DNA of 64,000 bases. Source: Escherichia sp. ESNIH1. GTDB lineage: Bacteria > Pseudomonadota > Gammaproteobacteria > Enterobacterales > Enterobacteriaceae. Shown one piece after another: positions 8,466 to 18,833 of this stretch. The stretch's first letter is position 1, and each line of letters begins with the position of its first letter. The position numbers were made by a program, and so were the translations under genes. Location: NCBI GenBank assembly GCA_002918705.1, contig PQKR01000003.1, forward strand, positions 372,001 through 436,000, given 5' to 3'. A model generated the notes under the pieces. The model saw only the letters and a program-made list of their open reading frames with translations, made no database searches and was not told the origin of the DNA.

Positions 8466-9758
8466 TTACAGATACGGAGACCAGGCAGGGAATTTGACCT
8501 GTCCATCAGTCGCCGGAAGACGCGCTTTGAAACGCCCATCTGTAGAAACCAGATTCAGCACGGATCCCATCCCCTGAGAAGAGCTGTAGATTACCATAGT
8601 GCCGTTAGGTGCCAGACTTGGCGTTTCATCCAGGAACGTTGACGTCAAGACTTGTACGCCACCCGCTGCCAGATCTTGTTTGGCAATGTGCTGCTGCCCA
8701 CCGTTGGAGCTGACCATTACCATAAATTTGCCGTCGCTGCTGACGTCAGCGTCCTGGTTCTGAGAACCTTCCCAGGAGATACGCTGCGGAGCACCGCCGT
8801 TAACGTTGACTTTATAAACCTGCGGACGACCTGCCTGGTCAGAGGTAAAGGCCAGGTTCTGGCTATCCGGGAACCAGGTCGGCTCGGTGTTATTGCTACG
8901 GCCGTCGGTCACCTGGCGGATCTGACCAGAGCCAATATCCATGACATAGAGGTTCAGGCTACCGGTTTTCGACAGGGCGAACGCGAGCTTAGTACCGTCC
9001 GGAGAGAAGGCCGGCGCACCGTTATGGCGCGGGAACGAAGCAACTTGACGCACGGCGCGGTTAGCCAGCGTCTGGATCACCAGCGCAGAACGGCCGCTCT
9101 CAAAGGTCACGTAGGCCAGTTTGCTGCCGTCCGGGGACCATGCCGGTGACATCAGCGGCTGCGGTGAACGGTGAACAACGAACTGGTTATAGCCATCGTA
9201 GTCAGAGACGCGCAGCTCGTACGGGAACTGGCCGCCGTTGGTCTGGACCACGTAAGCGATACGGGTACGGAACGCACCTTTGATACCGGTCAGCTTCTCA
9301 AAGACTTCATCACTGGCAGTATGGCCTGCATAACGCAGCCACTGCTTGTTCACCTTATAAGAGTTCTGAGCCAGTACGGTGCCCGGCGCGCCACCGGTAT
9401 CTACCAGCTGGTAGGCCACGGTGTAGCTACCGTCCGGGTTAGGCGTAACCTGCCCTACCACTACGGCATCGATACCCAGCGCAGACCAGGCCGCTGGCTG
9501 CACTTCCTGAGCACTGCCCGGCTGCTGCGGCAGGCGAGAGCGATCCAGAGGATTAAACTTGCCGCTGTTGCGCAGGTCAGCACTGACGATGCCGCCGATA
9601 TCTTCAGGCGCAGCGCCAGGCCCCGCCCACTGGAAAGGTACTACGCCAATCGGGCGCGCTGAGTCTACGCCCTGGGTAATCTCAATGCGCACTTCCGCGT
9701 GCAGCACTGCCGCCCAAAGCACCAAAAAACCAAACACTACACGTAATGCCTGCTTCAT
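8466..9758 (-). CDS. tolB: Tol-Pal system protein TolB
   Basis: Periplasmic beta-propeller protein that binds Pal and TolA. It has 430 residues, as in E. coli. A signal peptide of about 21 residues ends at VLHA. The N-terminal alpha/beta domain (to about 165) is followed by a six-bladed propeller marked by repeats such as [24 protein letters not shown] and [12 protein letters not shown]. The gap of 129 bases to tolA upstream is the largest inside the operon and contains a hairpin, so an internal promoter is possible. Confidence 0.97.
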   Translation of the reverse strand: MKQALRVVFGFLVLWAAVLHAEVRIEITQGVDSARPIGVVPFQWAGPGAAPEDIGGIVSADLRNSGKFNPLDRSRLPQQPGSAQEVQPAAWSALGIDAVVVGQVTPNPDGSYTVAYQLVDTGGAPGTVLAQNSYKVNKQWLRYAGHTASDEVFEKLTGIKGAFRTRIAYVVQTNGGQFPYELRVSDYDGYNQFVVHRSPQPLMSPAWSPDGSKLAYVTFESGRSALVIQTLANRAVRQVASFPRHNGAPAFSPDGTKLAFALSKTGSLNLYVMDIGSGQIRQVTDGRSNNTEPTWFPDSQNLAFTSDQAGRPQVYKVNVNGGAPQRISWEGSQNQDADVSSDGKFMVMVSSNGGQQHIAKQDLAAGGVQVLTSTFLDETPSLAPNGTMVIYSSSQGMGSVLNLVSTDGRFKARLPATDGQVKFPAWSPYL

Positions 9759-9887
9759 CTCATCTCCCTTATCCGGGCGGTAAACCCGCGATAATTTAGC
9801 AGAATGTTAACAAACTAAATATCCAAAATGACCACAGCCAGTGGAAACAGTAGTACCCTTTCCACCTTTACGTGGGGAAAGTGTAAC

Positions 9888-11240
9888 CTAAGGTTTAAAG
9901 TCCAGTGGAGCATTTTTAAACACTTCGTAAACGGCCTGGCTCGGCGGTTTCGGGATCTTCGCCTGACGGGCTGCCGCTAATGCAGCCTGACAGAGCGCAG
10001 GATCGCCACCTTCGGACTGAATATCCAATAGCAAACCATCCGGGGCCAGTTTTATGCGCAGCGTACAGGTCTTACCCGCATATGACGACGCGTCATAAAA
10101 CTTAGTTTCGATCGCTGATTTGATCATCCCGGCGTAGTTGCTGATATCCGCACCCGACGCGCCATTGTTTTTAGTACTACCACTTCCAGCCGGGGCTGCA
10201 TTATTTCCTTTCGCGCCGCCACCGGTTTTCGGCGCATTCTTACCTGAACTCAGGTCACCGAAAAGGTCATCAACGTCTGACGCTGCGGCTTTCTCTGCGG
10301 CAGCGGCTTTCTTCGCCGCAGCCGCTTTGGCTGCTGCAGCTTTATCAGCAGCGGCTTTTTCAGCGGCAGCTTTCTTCTCAGCGGCGGCTTTTTCAGCTGC
10401 AGCGGCTTTCGCGGCAGCAGCCTTCTCGGCAGCAGCGGCAGCTTTCTCAGCGGCAGCCTTTTCAGCTGCGGCTTTCTTCTCAGCGGCGGCTTTTTCGGCG
10501 GCAGCGGCTTTCGCAGCGGCAGCCTTCTCGGCAGCGGCGGCCGCTTTTTCAGCTGCGGCTTTCTCTGCAGCCTGCTTAGCGGCATCGGCCTGGGCTTTCT
10601 TCTCTGCGTCCTGCTGCGCTTTCTTCGCCGCGTCGGCTTCGGCTTTCTTCTGCGCATCCGCCGCCGCTTTCTTCGCCGCGTCGGCCGCTACTTTGGCCTC
10701 GGCTTCAGCTTTGGCTTTCGCATCCGCTGCGGCTTTTTGTGCCGCCTCTTCTGCTGCCTTCGCCTGGGCATCGGCCTGCGCTTTCGCATCAGCTGCCGCT
10801 TTCGCCGCGGCCTCTTCAGCCTGCTTCTGTTTCTCCTGCGCCTGCTTCGCCGCCTCTTCAGCCTGCTTCTGCTGCTGGGCCTGCTCGCGGGCTTGCTCCT
10901 GTGCCTGCAAACGCTCTTTTTCCAGCTGCTTCAGGCGCTCCTGCTCGGCGGCCTGCTTTTCACGTAGCTCCTCCGCCTGCTGTTGCGCCTGCTTTTCACG
11001 CTGCTCTTCTGCGCGCTTCGCGCTCGCCTGCTGCTGCTGCTGACGATTGTACTGCTGCACGACCGCGCCGGGATCAACCATCACGGCGTCAATGGCCGAG
11101 CCACCGCCGCCGCCTGCAGAGGCATCTATATGCTCATCAAACGAGCTCCAGATCAGTGCTGCAAACAGAATGACGTGCAGCACCGCTGAAATAATTATTG
11201 CCCGTTTAAGCTTGTCGTTTTGTTCGGTTGCCTTTGACAC
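9888..11240 (-). CDS. tolA: Tol-Pal system protein TolA, with expanded helical domain
   Basis: Inner-membrane-anchored protein that spans the periplasm and transmits TolQR energy to Pal/TolB. It has 450 residues against 421 in E. coli. Domain I is a single N-terminal membrane helix (about 13-33, AIIISAVLHVILFAALIW). Domain II is a very long Ala/Lys/Glu/Gln helix (about 60-330). Domain III (about 365-450) is globular with two cysteines (KTCTLRIKL and PALCQAAL). Domain II contains a 34-residue tandem duplication (about residues 222-290), which explains the extra length. The long open frame on the opposite strand comes from this biased composition. Confidence 0.97.
   Translation of the reverse strand: MSKATEQNDKLKRAIIISAVLHVILFAALIWSSFDEHIDASAGGGGGSAIDAVMVDPGAVVQQYNRQQQQQASAKRAEEQREKQAQQQAEELREKQAAEQERLKQLEKERLQAQEQAREQAQQQKQAEEAAKQAQEKQKQAEEAAAKAAADAKAQADAQAKAAEEAAQKAAADAKAKAEAEAKVAADAAKKAAADAQKKAEADAAKKAQQDAEKKAQADAAKQAAEKAAAEKAAAAAEKAAAAKAAAAEKAAAEKKAAAEKAAAEKAAAAAEKAAAAKAAAAEKAAAEKKAAAEKAAADKAAAAKAAAAKKAAAAEKAAASDVDDLFGDLSSGKNAPKTGGGAKGNNAAPAGSGSTKNNGASGADISNYAGMIKSAIETKFYDASSYAGKTCTLRIKLAPDGLLLDIQSEGGDPALCQAALAAARQAKIPKPPSQAVYEVFKNAPLDFKP
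10371..10574. repeat. 102-bp tandem duplication inside tolA
   Basis: Two in-frame copies of a 102-bp unit, marked by TTTCTTCTCAGCGGCGGCTT recurring exactly 102 bases apart (10371 and 10473). Both copies encode the same 34 residues, rich in AEK and AAAEK units. They differ at synonymous positions, so the duplication is not very recent. Confidence 0.8.
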
Positions 11241-11279
11241 TCTCGGTTCCCAAAAACTGTCTGCCTGCTCAGCAGCGGA

Positions 11280-11708
11280 TTAGATAGGCTGGGTCATTAA
11301 GCCAACCGACTTCACACCCGCGCTATGAAGCAGGTTCAGCGCTTTAATTATTTCATCGTAAGGCACTTCTTTCGCGCCACCGATTAAGAAGACCGTTTTC
11401 GGATTGGATTGCAGGCGACGTTGCGCTTCGGCAATCACCTGCTCCGGCGGTAGCTGATCCATACGATCTTTTTCCACTACCACGCTGTATTGACCCACGC
11501 CGGAAACCTCAATGATAACCGGCGGATCGTCGTTGGAGCTGACGGTTTGCGACTCGGTCGCATCCGGTAGATCCACCTCTACGCTCTGCGTGATAATCGG
11601 TGCCGTCGCCATAAAGATCAGCAGCAGCACCAGCAGGACGTCGAGCAACGGGACGATATTGATCTCGGACTTCAGCTCACGACGACCCCGACCGCGTGTT
11701 CTGGCCAT
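11280..11708 (-). CDS. tolR: Tol-Pal system protein TolR
   Basis: Inner-membrane component of the proton-driven TolQR motor. It has 142 residues, as in E. coli. One membrane helix (about 17-37) carries the proton-path aspartate at residue 23 in IVPLLDVLLVLLLIF. The periplasmic domain follows. It starts 3 bases after the tolQ stop. Confidence 0.97.
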   Translation of the reverse strand: MARTRGRGRRELKSEINIVPLLDVLLVLLLIFMATAPIITQSVEVDLPDATESQTVSSNDDPPVIIEVSGVGQYSVVVEKDRMDQLPPEQVIAEAQRRLQSNPKTVFLIGGAKEVPYDEIIKALNLLHSAGVKSVGLMTQPI

Positions 11709-11711
11709 GGC

Positions 11712-12805
<1,094 letters not shown>

Positions 12806-12902
12806 TTTACATCCCGGTAATGCAATATAAGTAGAGCGTTCAAACGTTGCTACTATACGCGGGGGAAAGGTGGTTTGGAATGGGTTGAAGTAAACGCAGC
12901 GT

Positions 12903-12930
12903 AAAAATTTATGGGCTTGTGCAAGCCCAT
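12903..12930 (-). terminator. Terminator of the cyd operon
   Basis: ATGGGCTTG-TG-CAAGCCCAT: a perfect 9-bp palindromic stem, followed on the minus strand by AAATTTTTAC. It lies 22 bases after the ybgE stop and separates the cyd operon from ybgC-tol. Confidence 0.85.
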
Positions 12931-12952
12931 ATCGTTAACGGACAGTTCTTAT

Positions 12953-13246
12953 TCAAAAGAAGAAAAAGATAAGCCCTGCAGCAAGGACGATATCGGCAAT
13001 AAGCGGGCAGAAAATGCCCTGCCAATGAACCGCTTTCGGTCGGAACCCTACCCCGTGGATCACGCCTGCGCAGACGGCCCACATCAGTAATAGCCCATGC
13101 CAGACGGTCAGGTCACTGGTCTTCGCCGCAAAGCGGCTGGGATCCCAAAACATACAGCCCGCCAGCACCAGCGCCATCAGCAGAGAAAGGGCCCTGAGCG
13201 GGCCCTTATCCATTACCGCATAGAGTTTTGCGATAATACTTTCCAT
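12953..13246 (-). CDS. ybgE: Cyd operon protein YbgE
   Basis: Small inner-membrane protein of unknown function encoded with cytochrome bd. It has 97 residues with three predicted membrane segments (about 17-32, 45-65, 78-97) and an unusual C-terminus FFFF. The ATG shares a base with the cydX stop (TGATG), indicating coupled translation. Confidence 0.92.
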   Translation of the reverse strand: MESIIAKLYAVMDKGPLRALSLLMALVLAGCMFWDPSRFAAKTSDLTVWHGLLLMWAVCAGVIHGVGFRPKAVHWQGIFCPLIADIVLAAGLIFFFF

Positions 13247-13359
13247 CAGGCTTTTTCTTTACCTGCCTGGGTCGCTTCAACGTGTTCCAGCGCCAGGGCG
13301 GTAATCACGCCAAATGCACAGGCAAGAAGCGTTCCTAAAATCCATGCGAAATACCACAT
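13246..13359 (-). CDS. cydX: Cytochrome bd-I subunit CydX
   Basis: 37-residue single-helix subunit needed for stability and heme retention of cytochrome bd-I. The sequence begins MWYFAWILGTLLACAFGVIT, almost identical to E. coli CydX, and ends in a charged tail (EHVEATQAGKEKA). It lies 14 bases after cydB and overlaps ybgE by one base. Confidence 0.95.
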   Translation of the reverse strand: MWYFAWILGTLLACAFGVITALALEHVEATQAGKEKA

Positions 13360-13373
13360 TGTATGCTCCTTAC

Positions 13374-14513
13374 TTAGTACAGAGAGTGCGTGTTGCTTTC
13401 AATATGCTCTTTGGTAATGCGACCGAACATCTTCCAGTAACACCACGCGGAGTAGAGCAGAATAATCGGTACGAACACCGCAGCAACCCAGGTCATCAGG
13501 TTCAGCGTCATCTGGCTTGAGGTTGCATCCCACATGGTCAGACTGGCGTTCAGCACGGTGCTGGACGGCATGATGAACGGGAACATCGCAATACCCGCAG
13601 TCAGAATGATGCATGCCAGCGTCAGGGACGAGAAGAAGAACGCCCATGCCGATCTGTTCAAACGGCCTGCAACAAAGGTAAACAGCGGCAGTACAACGCC
13701 CAGCGCCGGGATTAACCACAGGAGCGGAGTGTTGTTGAAGTTCACTAGCCAGGCACCGGCCTCACGCACGACCTGCTTGGTCAGCGGGTTAGACGCAGCG
13801 TGATGATCGATGGCTGAGGTCACCACATAGCCGTCGATACCGAACATGACCCAAACGCCTGCCAGCGCGAAGCAAACCATCGTTACCAGCGCCGCCACCT
13901 GAGTCGTCACGCGGGAACGCACGTACACTTCGCCCGCCGTACGCATCTGCAGGTAAGTTGCACCCTGCGTCACGATCATCGCCACGCTCACTACCCCGGC
14001 CAGCAGACCAAACGGGTTCAGCAGCTGGAAGAAGTTGCCGGTATAGAAGAGGCGCATGTACTCGTCCATATGGAACGGTACGCCCTGCAGCAGGTTACCG
14101 AACGCCACGCCAATCACCAGCGGCGGTACGAAGCTGCCGATAAAGATGCCCCAGTCCCACATATTGCGCCAGCGCGGATCTTCAATCTTCGAGCGGTAGT
14201 CAAACCCGACCGGACGGAAGAACAGCGATGCCAGCACCAGGATCATCGCGACATAGAAGCCAGAGAAGGCAGCAGCGTAGACCATCGGCCAGGCAGCAAA
14301 CAGCGCGCCGCCAGCGGTGATCAGCCACACCTGGTTACCGTCCCAGTGCGGAGCAATGGAGTTGATCATAATACGGCGTTCGGTGTCGTTACGCCCCAGG
14401 AAGCGGGTTAACATCCCCACGCCCATGTCCCAGCCGTCGGTGACCGCAAAACCAATCAGCAGAATGCCAACCAGCAGCCACCAGATAAAACGTAATACTT
14501 CATAATCGATCAT
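13374..14513 (-). CDS. cydB: Cytochrome bd-I ubiquinol oxidase subunit II
   Basis: Integral membrane subunit of the high-affinity terminal oxidase that reduces O2 with quinol electrons at low oxygen. It has 379 residues, as in E. coli, with about nine membrane helices. The N-terminus MIDYEVLRFIWWLLVG and the conserved GWDMGVGML region are present. It lies 15 bases downstream of cydA. Confidence 0.98.
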   Translation of the reverse strand: MIDYEVLRFIWWLLVGILLIGFAVTDGWDMGVGMLTRFLGRNDTERRIMINSIAPHWDGNQVWLITAGGALFAAWPMVYAAAFSGFYVAMILVLASLFFRPVGFDYRSKIEDPRWRNMWDWGIFIGSFVPPLVIGVAFGNLLQGVPFHMDEYMRLFYTGNFFQLLNPFGLLAGVVSVAMIVTQGATYLQMRTAGEVYVRSRVTTQVAALVTMVCFALAGVWVMFGIDGYVVTSAIDHHAASNPLTKQVVREAGAWLVNFNNTPLLWLIPALGVVLPLFTFVAGRLNRSAWAFFFSSLTLACIILTAGIAMFPFIMPSSTVLNASLTMWDATSSQMTLNLMTWVAAVFVPIILLYSAWCYWKMFGRITKEHIESNTHSLY

Positions 14514-14528
14514 TTGACGACTCCTGTC

Positions 14529-16130
14529 TTAGCGTGCCGGCTGAGAAGCAACGGTGGACTGCCCATACTGCGTATCGGTGTCAACGTTGGCCTGCTCGTA
14601 GTGATAGCGACCCGTTTTCAGACTGCTCGGTCCGAGACGAGCAAACTTAAACATCAGGAAGACTTCCGCCACCATAAACAGGGTGTAGAGGCCGCAGATA
14701 AGGATCATAGAGAACAGCAGATCGCCCGTGGTTAGCGAAGAGTTAGCCACTGCGGTTGGCAGTACCTCACCAATCGCCCACGGCTGACGGCCATACTCGG
14801 CAACAAACCAGCCGGTCTCGATAGCGATCCACGGCAGCGGGATACCGTACAGCGCGGCGCGCAGCAGCCAGGATTTGCTGCCGATACGGTTACGGCAAAC
14901 GGTCCAGAAGGAGATGGCGAAGATCAGCAGCATCAGCACGCCACAGGCAACCATGATACGGAACGCAAAGTAGAGCGGCGCGACGCGTGGAATAGAGTCC
15001 TGCGTAGCCTGCTTGATCTGGTCTTCGGTCGCATCGGTGACGTTAGGTGTATAGCGCTTCAGCAGCATGCCGTAGCCGAGGTCTTTCTTCATGCTGTTGA
15101 ATTGGTCGCGGACGTTCTGGTCGGTGGAGCCGGCGCGCAGCTCTTCCAGCAGCTGGTAAGCCTTCATCCCGTTACGAATACGCTCTTCATGCTGCACCAT
15201 CAGATCTTTCAGACCGATAACCGGTGTATCAACGGAGCGTGTGGCGATAATGCCCAGCGCATACGGGATCTGGATAGCGAAGTTGTTCTCCTGCTTGTCC
15301 TGATCCGGAATACCAAACAGGGTAAACGCCGCCGGTGCCGGCTGTGTCTCCCACTCGGCTTCAATCGCAGCCAGTTTGGTTTTCTGCACGTCACCCATCT
15401 CATAGCCAGACTCATCGCCCAGTACGATAACAGAGAGCACGGCAGCCATGCCGAAGCTGGCAGCGATAGCAAAGGAGCGCTTGGCGAACGCCATATCGCG
15501 GCCGCGCAGCAGATAGTAGGAGCTGATGCCAAGAATGAACATCGCGCCGCAGGTGTAGCCTGCCGCCACGGTGTGGACGAACTTCACCTGGGCAACGGGG
15601 TTAAGCACCAGCTCAGAGAAGCTCACCATCTCCATACGCATGGTTTCGAAGTTGAAATCCGACGCGATAGGGTTCTGCATCCAGCCGTTTGCCACGAGGA
15701 TCCACAGAGCCGAGAGGTTAGAACCCAGCGCCACCAGCCAGGTCACCGCCATATGCTGCACTTTGCCCAGGCGATCCCAGCCAAAGAAGAACAGGCCAAC
15801 GAAGGTGGACTCAAGGAAGAACGCCATCAGGCCTTCGATGGCCAGCGGTGCACCGAAGATATCGCCTACGTAGTGTGAGTAATAGGACCAGTTAGTCCCG
15901 AACTGGAACTCCATGGTCAGACCGGTGGCCACGCCCAGCGCAAAGTTGATACCAAACAACTTGCCCCAGAACTTGGTCATATCTTTATAGATCTGTTTGC
16001 CGGACAGAACGTAGACCGTTTCCATAATTGCCAACAGGAACGCCATACCGAGCGTTAAAGGAACAAAAAGGAAGTGGTACATCGCGGTTAAGGCAAACTG
16101 CAAGCGTGACAGTTCGACTATATCTAACAT
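14529..16130 (-). CDS. cydA: Cytochrome bd-I ubiquinol oxidase subunit I
   Basis: Heme-carrying subunit with hemes b558, b595 and d. It has 533 residues from [14 protein letters not shown], against 522 in E. coli; the C-terminus is longer. Heme ligand His19 (AMYHF) and the ligand histidine in QVKFVHTVA are in place, and the long periplasmic Q-loop contains [11 protein letters not shown]. Two adjacent ATGs occur; the second (16130) matches E. coli and has AGGAGTC upstream, while the longer frame to 16169 is unlikely. The long A/T-rich leader with an FNR site fits anaerobic/microaerobic control. Confidence 0.97.
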   Translation of the reverse strand: MLDIVELSRLQFALTAMYHFLFVPLTLGMAFLLAIMETVYVLSGKQIYKDMTKFWGKLFGINFALGVATGLTMEFQFGTNWSYYSHYVGDIFGAPLAIEGLMAFFLESTFVGLFFFGWDRLGKVQHMAVTWLVALGSNLSALWILVANGWMQNPIASDFNFETMRMEMVSFSELVLNPVAQVKFVHTVAAGYTCGAMFILGISSYYLLRGRDMAFAKRSFAIAASFGMAAVLSVIVLGDESGYEMGDVQKTKLAAIEAEWETQPAPAAFTLFGIPDQDKQENNFAIQIPYALGIIATRSVDTPVIGLKDLMVQHEERIRNGMKAYQLLEELRAGSTDQNVRDQFNSMKKDLGYGMLLKRYTPNVTDATEDQIKQATQDSIPRVAPLYFAFRIMVACGVLMLLIFAISFWTVCRNRIGSKSWLLRAALYGIPLPWIAIETGWFVAEYGRQPWAIGEVLPTAVANSSLTTGDLLFSMILICGLYTLFMVAEVFLMFKFARLGPSSLKTGRYHYEQANVDTDTQYGQSTVASQPAR

Positions 16131-16977
16131 CATGACTCCTTGCGCATCGCATGAAGACTTCGAGAGCAAACCCCGTTAGAGAGGGTCCACACACATGCCC
16201 CAATACAAAATTATCTATTGCTTTTCACTGCTGCTGCCACGCAAAAAGAGCCAGCCGCAGCGAAAAGTTACAGACAGGTTAATAAAAAGCCCAAATTGAT
16301 CTCGCGATATATTACGCCGCAAATCCCTTACAATAAATAGGTTTTTAATAAACCTTTTTTACGTTTTTCGACGGGGATCAATTTATCGCCAGTTTACAAC
16401 TTTTCGACCATTTTGATCAGCGACAATTTAACGATTTTTAGAAATTTTTTCCATGTTTTAAATATTGATCTAAATCAATTTTTACCTCATTTGTTAAGAA
16501 TGTATCTTTGTCGCTCTCACGGTGACAAATATGTTAAAAATATGTTCCAATAAAAATTGGATCGTTAAAAGGTATGCCATATAGCCGCAGACTCGTATCG
16601 GTAACTATGCCTTAATAACGCGCTTTGCACGTCCACTCCATTTTAAAGATAACTGACTCTTAAGTTTAATCAATATTTATCCCTTCCCAAAAAAATGTCT
16701 CCTACATACTTGGATGCCGCTCACGTTTTATCATTTATATTTATAAAAGTAATTATCAATTTAATATAAAACCACAATAGAAATGAAATATAACTCATTG
16801 TTTAATATGTATTTTTAAAGTAAATAGAGTTAAATCAATCTTTTATAGCAAGATCTTTTGAAAATAGATCAATTGCCTCTTGCCTCCCCTCCCCTCACAC
16901 TTAGCCCTATTCTATAGCCGTTGTAATTTTAATCCTGCCTGGCTTTCATCATAGCGACAAATTAATAGAGGATGCCC
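16131..16977. promoter_or_regulatory. Long A/T-rich divergent region between cydA and glmS
   Basis: About 850 bases with no convincing gene on either strand. It holds a perfect FNR site (16465-16478), a weaker FNR-like site TTGAT-CAGC-GACAA at 16413-16426, and several GTTAAT/TTAAC-type motifs that could be ArcA contacts. The right half (16640-16900) is strikingly A/T-rich. It must carry the promoters of both the cyd operon (leftward) and the methylaspartate operon (rightward). Confidence 0.6.
16465..16478. promoter_or_regulatory. FNR binding site
   Basis: TTGATCTAAATCAA is a perfect match to the FNR consensus TTGAT-N4-ATCAA. It is 335 bases upstream of cydA and 500 bases upstream of glmS. 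In E. coli, FNR represses cydA under full anaerobiosis; control of the rightward operon from here is only inferred. Confidence 0.8.
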
Positions 16978-17427
16978 ATGAAAAAATCAACGCTCGTTAT
17001 TGGCGTAATTGGAGCCGACTGCCATGCCGTTGGCAACAAGGTTCTGGAGCGCGTTTTTACTGCCTGCGACTTTCAGGTGATCAACCTGGGCGTAATGGTC
17101 AGTCAGGATGAGTACATTGACGCCGCTATCGAAACCGGGGCCGATGCGATTGTGGTCTCCTCTATTTACGGTCACGGCGATATTGACTGCCTGGGCTTAC
17201 GTGAGCGCTGCATCGAGCGTGGGGTAGGAGAAATTTTACTTTATGTCGGCGGCAATTTGGTTGTCGGTAAACATGACTTTGCTGAAGTAGAAAGCACATT
17301 TAAAGCGATGGGCTTCGATCGCGTTTTTTCCCCAAGTCACGATCTGGCGGATGTTTGTCAATTAATTGCTAAAGATATTAACAATAAATTAACCAATTTC
17401 CGCTCACAGTCGGAAGAGGTTGTGTGA
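16978..17427 (+). CDS. glmS: Glutamate mutase, B12-binding sigma subunit (GlmS/MutS type)
   Basis: Small subunit of adenosylcobalamin-dependent glutamate mutase, which rearranges L-glutamate to L-threo-3-methylaspartate. It has 149 residues. The B12-binding motif DxHxxG is present as Asp14-Cys-His16-Ala-Val-Gly19; His16 would coordinate cobalt from below. SSIYGHG and YVGGNLVVG form the rest of the nucleotide-tail pocket. An ATG at 16972 lies inside the ribosome site (AGAGG-ATG), so the ATG at 16978 is preferred. It is the first gene of a tightly packed operon. The name is unrelated to glucosamine synthase GlmS. Confidence 0.93.
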   Translation: MKKSTLVIGVIGADCHAVGNKVLERVFTACDFQVINLGVMVSQDEYIDAAIETGADAIVVSSIYGHGDIDCLGLRERCIERGVGEILLYVGGNLVVGKHDFAEVESTFKAMGFDRVFSPSHDLADVCQLIAKDINNKLTNFRSQSEEVV

Positions 17428-18827
17428 TGCGTACGGTATCCGTCGATATTGGCTCGACCTGGACCAAGGCTGCGCTTTTTGAAGTTGCAGGTGATCATAC
17501 CCTCAGGCTTCTTAACCAGGCCGTCACGCCAACTACTACTCATCATCTTGCCGAAGGTTTTTTCACCTGCCTGCATCATTTGCTGAATGTCTCAAATGCC
17601 AGGCCGCTGCTCAGGCGCGGCGACGTTACGCTGAAATACTCCTCCTCCGCGAAAGGCGGGCTGGCCGTCGCCGCTATGGGGTTGGTGCCTTCCATTACGC
17701 TTGAAGCCGCGAAGGTCACCGCCCATTCGGCAGGAGCAAAAATCGCCCACTATTATGCCTACAAGCTTACGCCGCAGGATATTCGTCAGCTTGAGGCTTC
17801 GCCACCCGATATCCTGCTGTTCGCCGGAGGAACCGATGGCGGAGAGACGCGCTATGGTCTGGACAACGCCCGGCTGCTCGCCGCGTCTGAACTGGACTGT
17901 GCCATTGTCTACGCTGGCAACCGCGACATTCAGTATGAGATCCAGCAGCTGCTGGCACATAAACAGCTGACGGTGGTGGACAATATCCTCCCCGAGCTGG
18001 ATTCGCCCAACCCGCTACCCGCTCGCCAGGCGATCTGCGACATCTTCCTTTCACACATCGTCAAAGGAAAAGGATTGGATGCCATCGTGGATGAAACTGG
18101 CGAGGCCCCCCTGCCTACGCCGTGGACGGTCTTTGAGCTGGTTAAGCTAATGAGCCAGCATGATGATGCCTGGCAGGCGTTCATGCTGATTGATATGGGA
18201 GGGGCAACCACCGATGTTTACTCCGCCTGCACCAACACCCTCTCTCCGGATACCGTTCTCCACGGCCTGCCTGAACCCGGCGTAAAACGTACCGTTGAGG
18301 GTGACCTGGGGATGCGCGTCTCTGCGGCGGTAGTTGGCGAAAGCACCAGAGCGCTAATCGACACGCTTTTTGCCTCGCAGCCCGAGCAGCACGCTGCGTT
18401 TTATCGCTATCTCAACAAGCTCGTTGCCAACCCTGGATCCCTGCCTGCCTGCCCGCAAGAGCATCGTTTCGACGCCTTACTGGCCGGGCTATGCGTAGCC
18501 TATGCCAGCGAACGCCACGCTGGAACCAAAAAAGCGGTGGCCACCTGCGCTGGCACGGTAGACCTGCAAATCGGCCGTGACCTTACCCCGGTACGCAAAG
18601 TGGTGGGCTCCGGCGGTTGGCTATCCCGGGCCGCGTCGTTCGATATTCACCGCTGGCTTAAATATCGCGATCTCGATGCCCGTGGCAATCGGATCCTGCT
18701 GCCCGCGCAGTTCGACTACTACCGGGATGAAAAAGGTCTGATTCCTCTGCTGGCCAATGCCGCCCGACTCTATCCCCAGGCGGCAGCGCTTGCCAGCATT
18801 CACTGTTTAACCCCAAACCCAAGGTAG
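17427..18827 (+). CDS. glmL: Glutamate mutase activator/repair protein GlmL (MutL)
   Basis: ATPase of the actin/hexokinase fold always encoded between the two glutamate mutase subunits; it is thought to reactivate the mutase by exchanging damaged cobalamin. It has 466 residues. The N-terminal phosphate loop is DIGSTWTKAALF; other fold motifs are LLFAGGTDGG (about 130) and LIDMGGATTDV (about 255). The start is an ATG sharing one base with the glmS stop; a GTG three bases earlier is also possible. Not related to the mismatch-repair MutL. Confidence 0.92.
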   Translation: MRTVSVDIGSTWTKAALFEVAGDHTLRLLNQAVTPTTTHHLAEGFFTCLHHLLNVSNARPLLRRGDVTLKYSSSAKGGLAVAAMGLVPSITLEAAKVTAHSAGAKIAHYYAYKLTPQDIRQLEASPPDILLFAGGTDGGETRYGLDNARLLAASELDCAIVYAGNRDIQYEIQQLLAHKQLTVVDNILPELDSPNPLPARQAICDIFLSHIVKGKGLDAIVDETGEAPLPTPWTVFELVKLMSQHDDAWQAFMLIDMGGATTDVYSACTNTLSPDTVLHGLPEPGVKRTVEGDLGMRVSAAVVGESTRALIDTLFASQPEQHAAFYRYLNKLVANPGSLPACPQEHRFDALLAGLCVAYASERHAGTKKAVATCAGTVDLQIGRDLTPVRKVVGSGGWLSRAASFDIHRWLKYRDLDARGNRILLPAQFDYYRDEKGLIPLLANAARLYPQAAALASIHCLTPNPR

Positions 18828-18833
18828 CAACGA

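Noticed and set aside
10138..11043. 301-codon plus-strand ORF opposite tolA, nearly all Ala/Ser/Phe/Cys
   Set aside because: It mirrors the repetitive Ala/Lys/Glu codons of tolA on the other strand, has no family resemblance and no ribosome site.
17427..18827. Mismatch-repair MutS/MutL genes, suggested by alternative names of the mutase genes
   Set aside because: The small protein has a B12-binding DxHxxG motif and the larger one an actin-type ATPase fold; neither has mismatch-repair domains.
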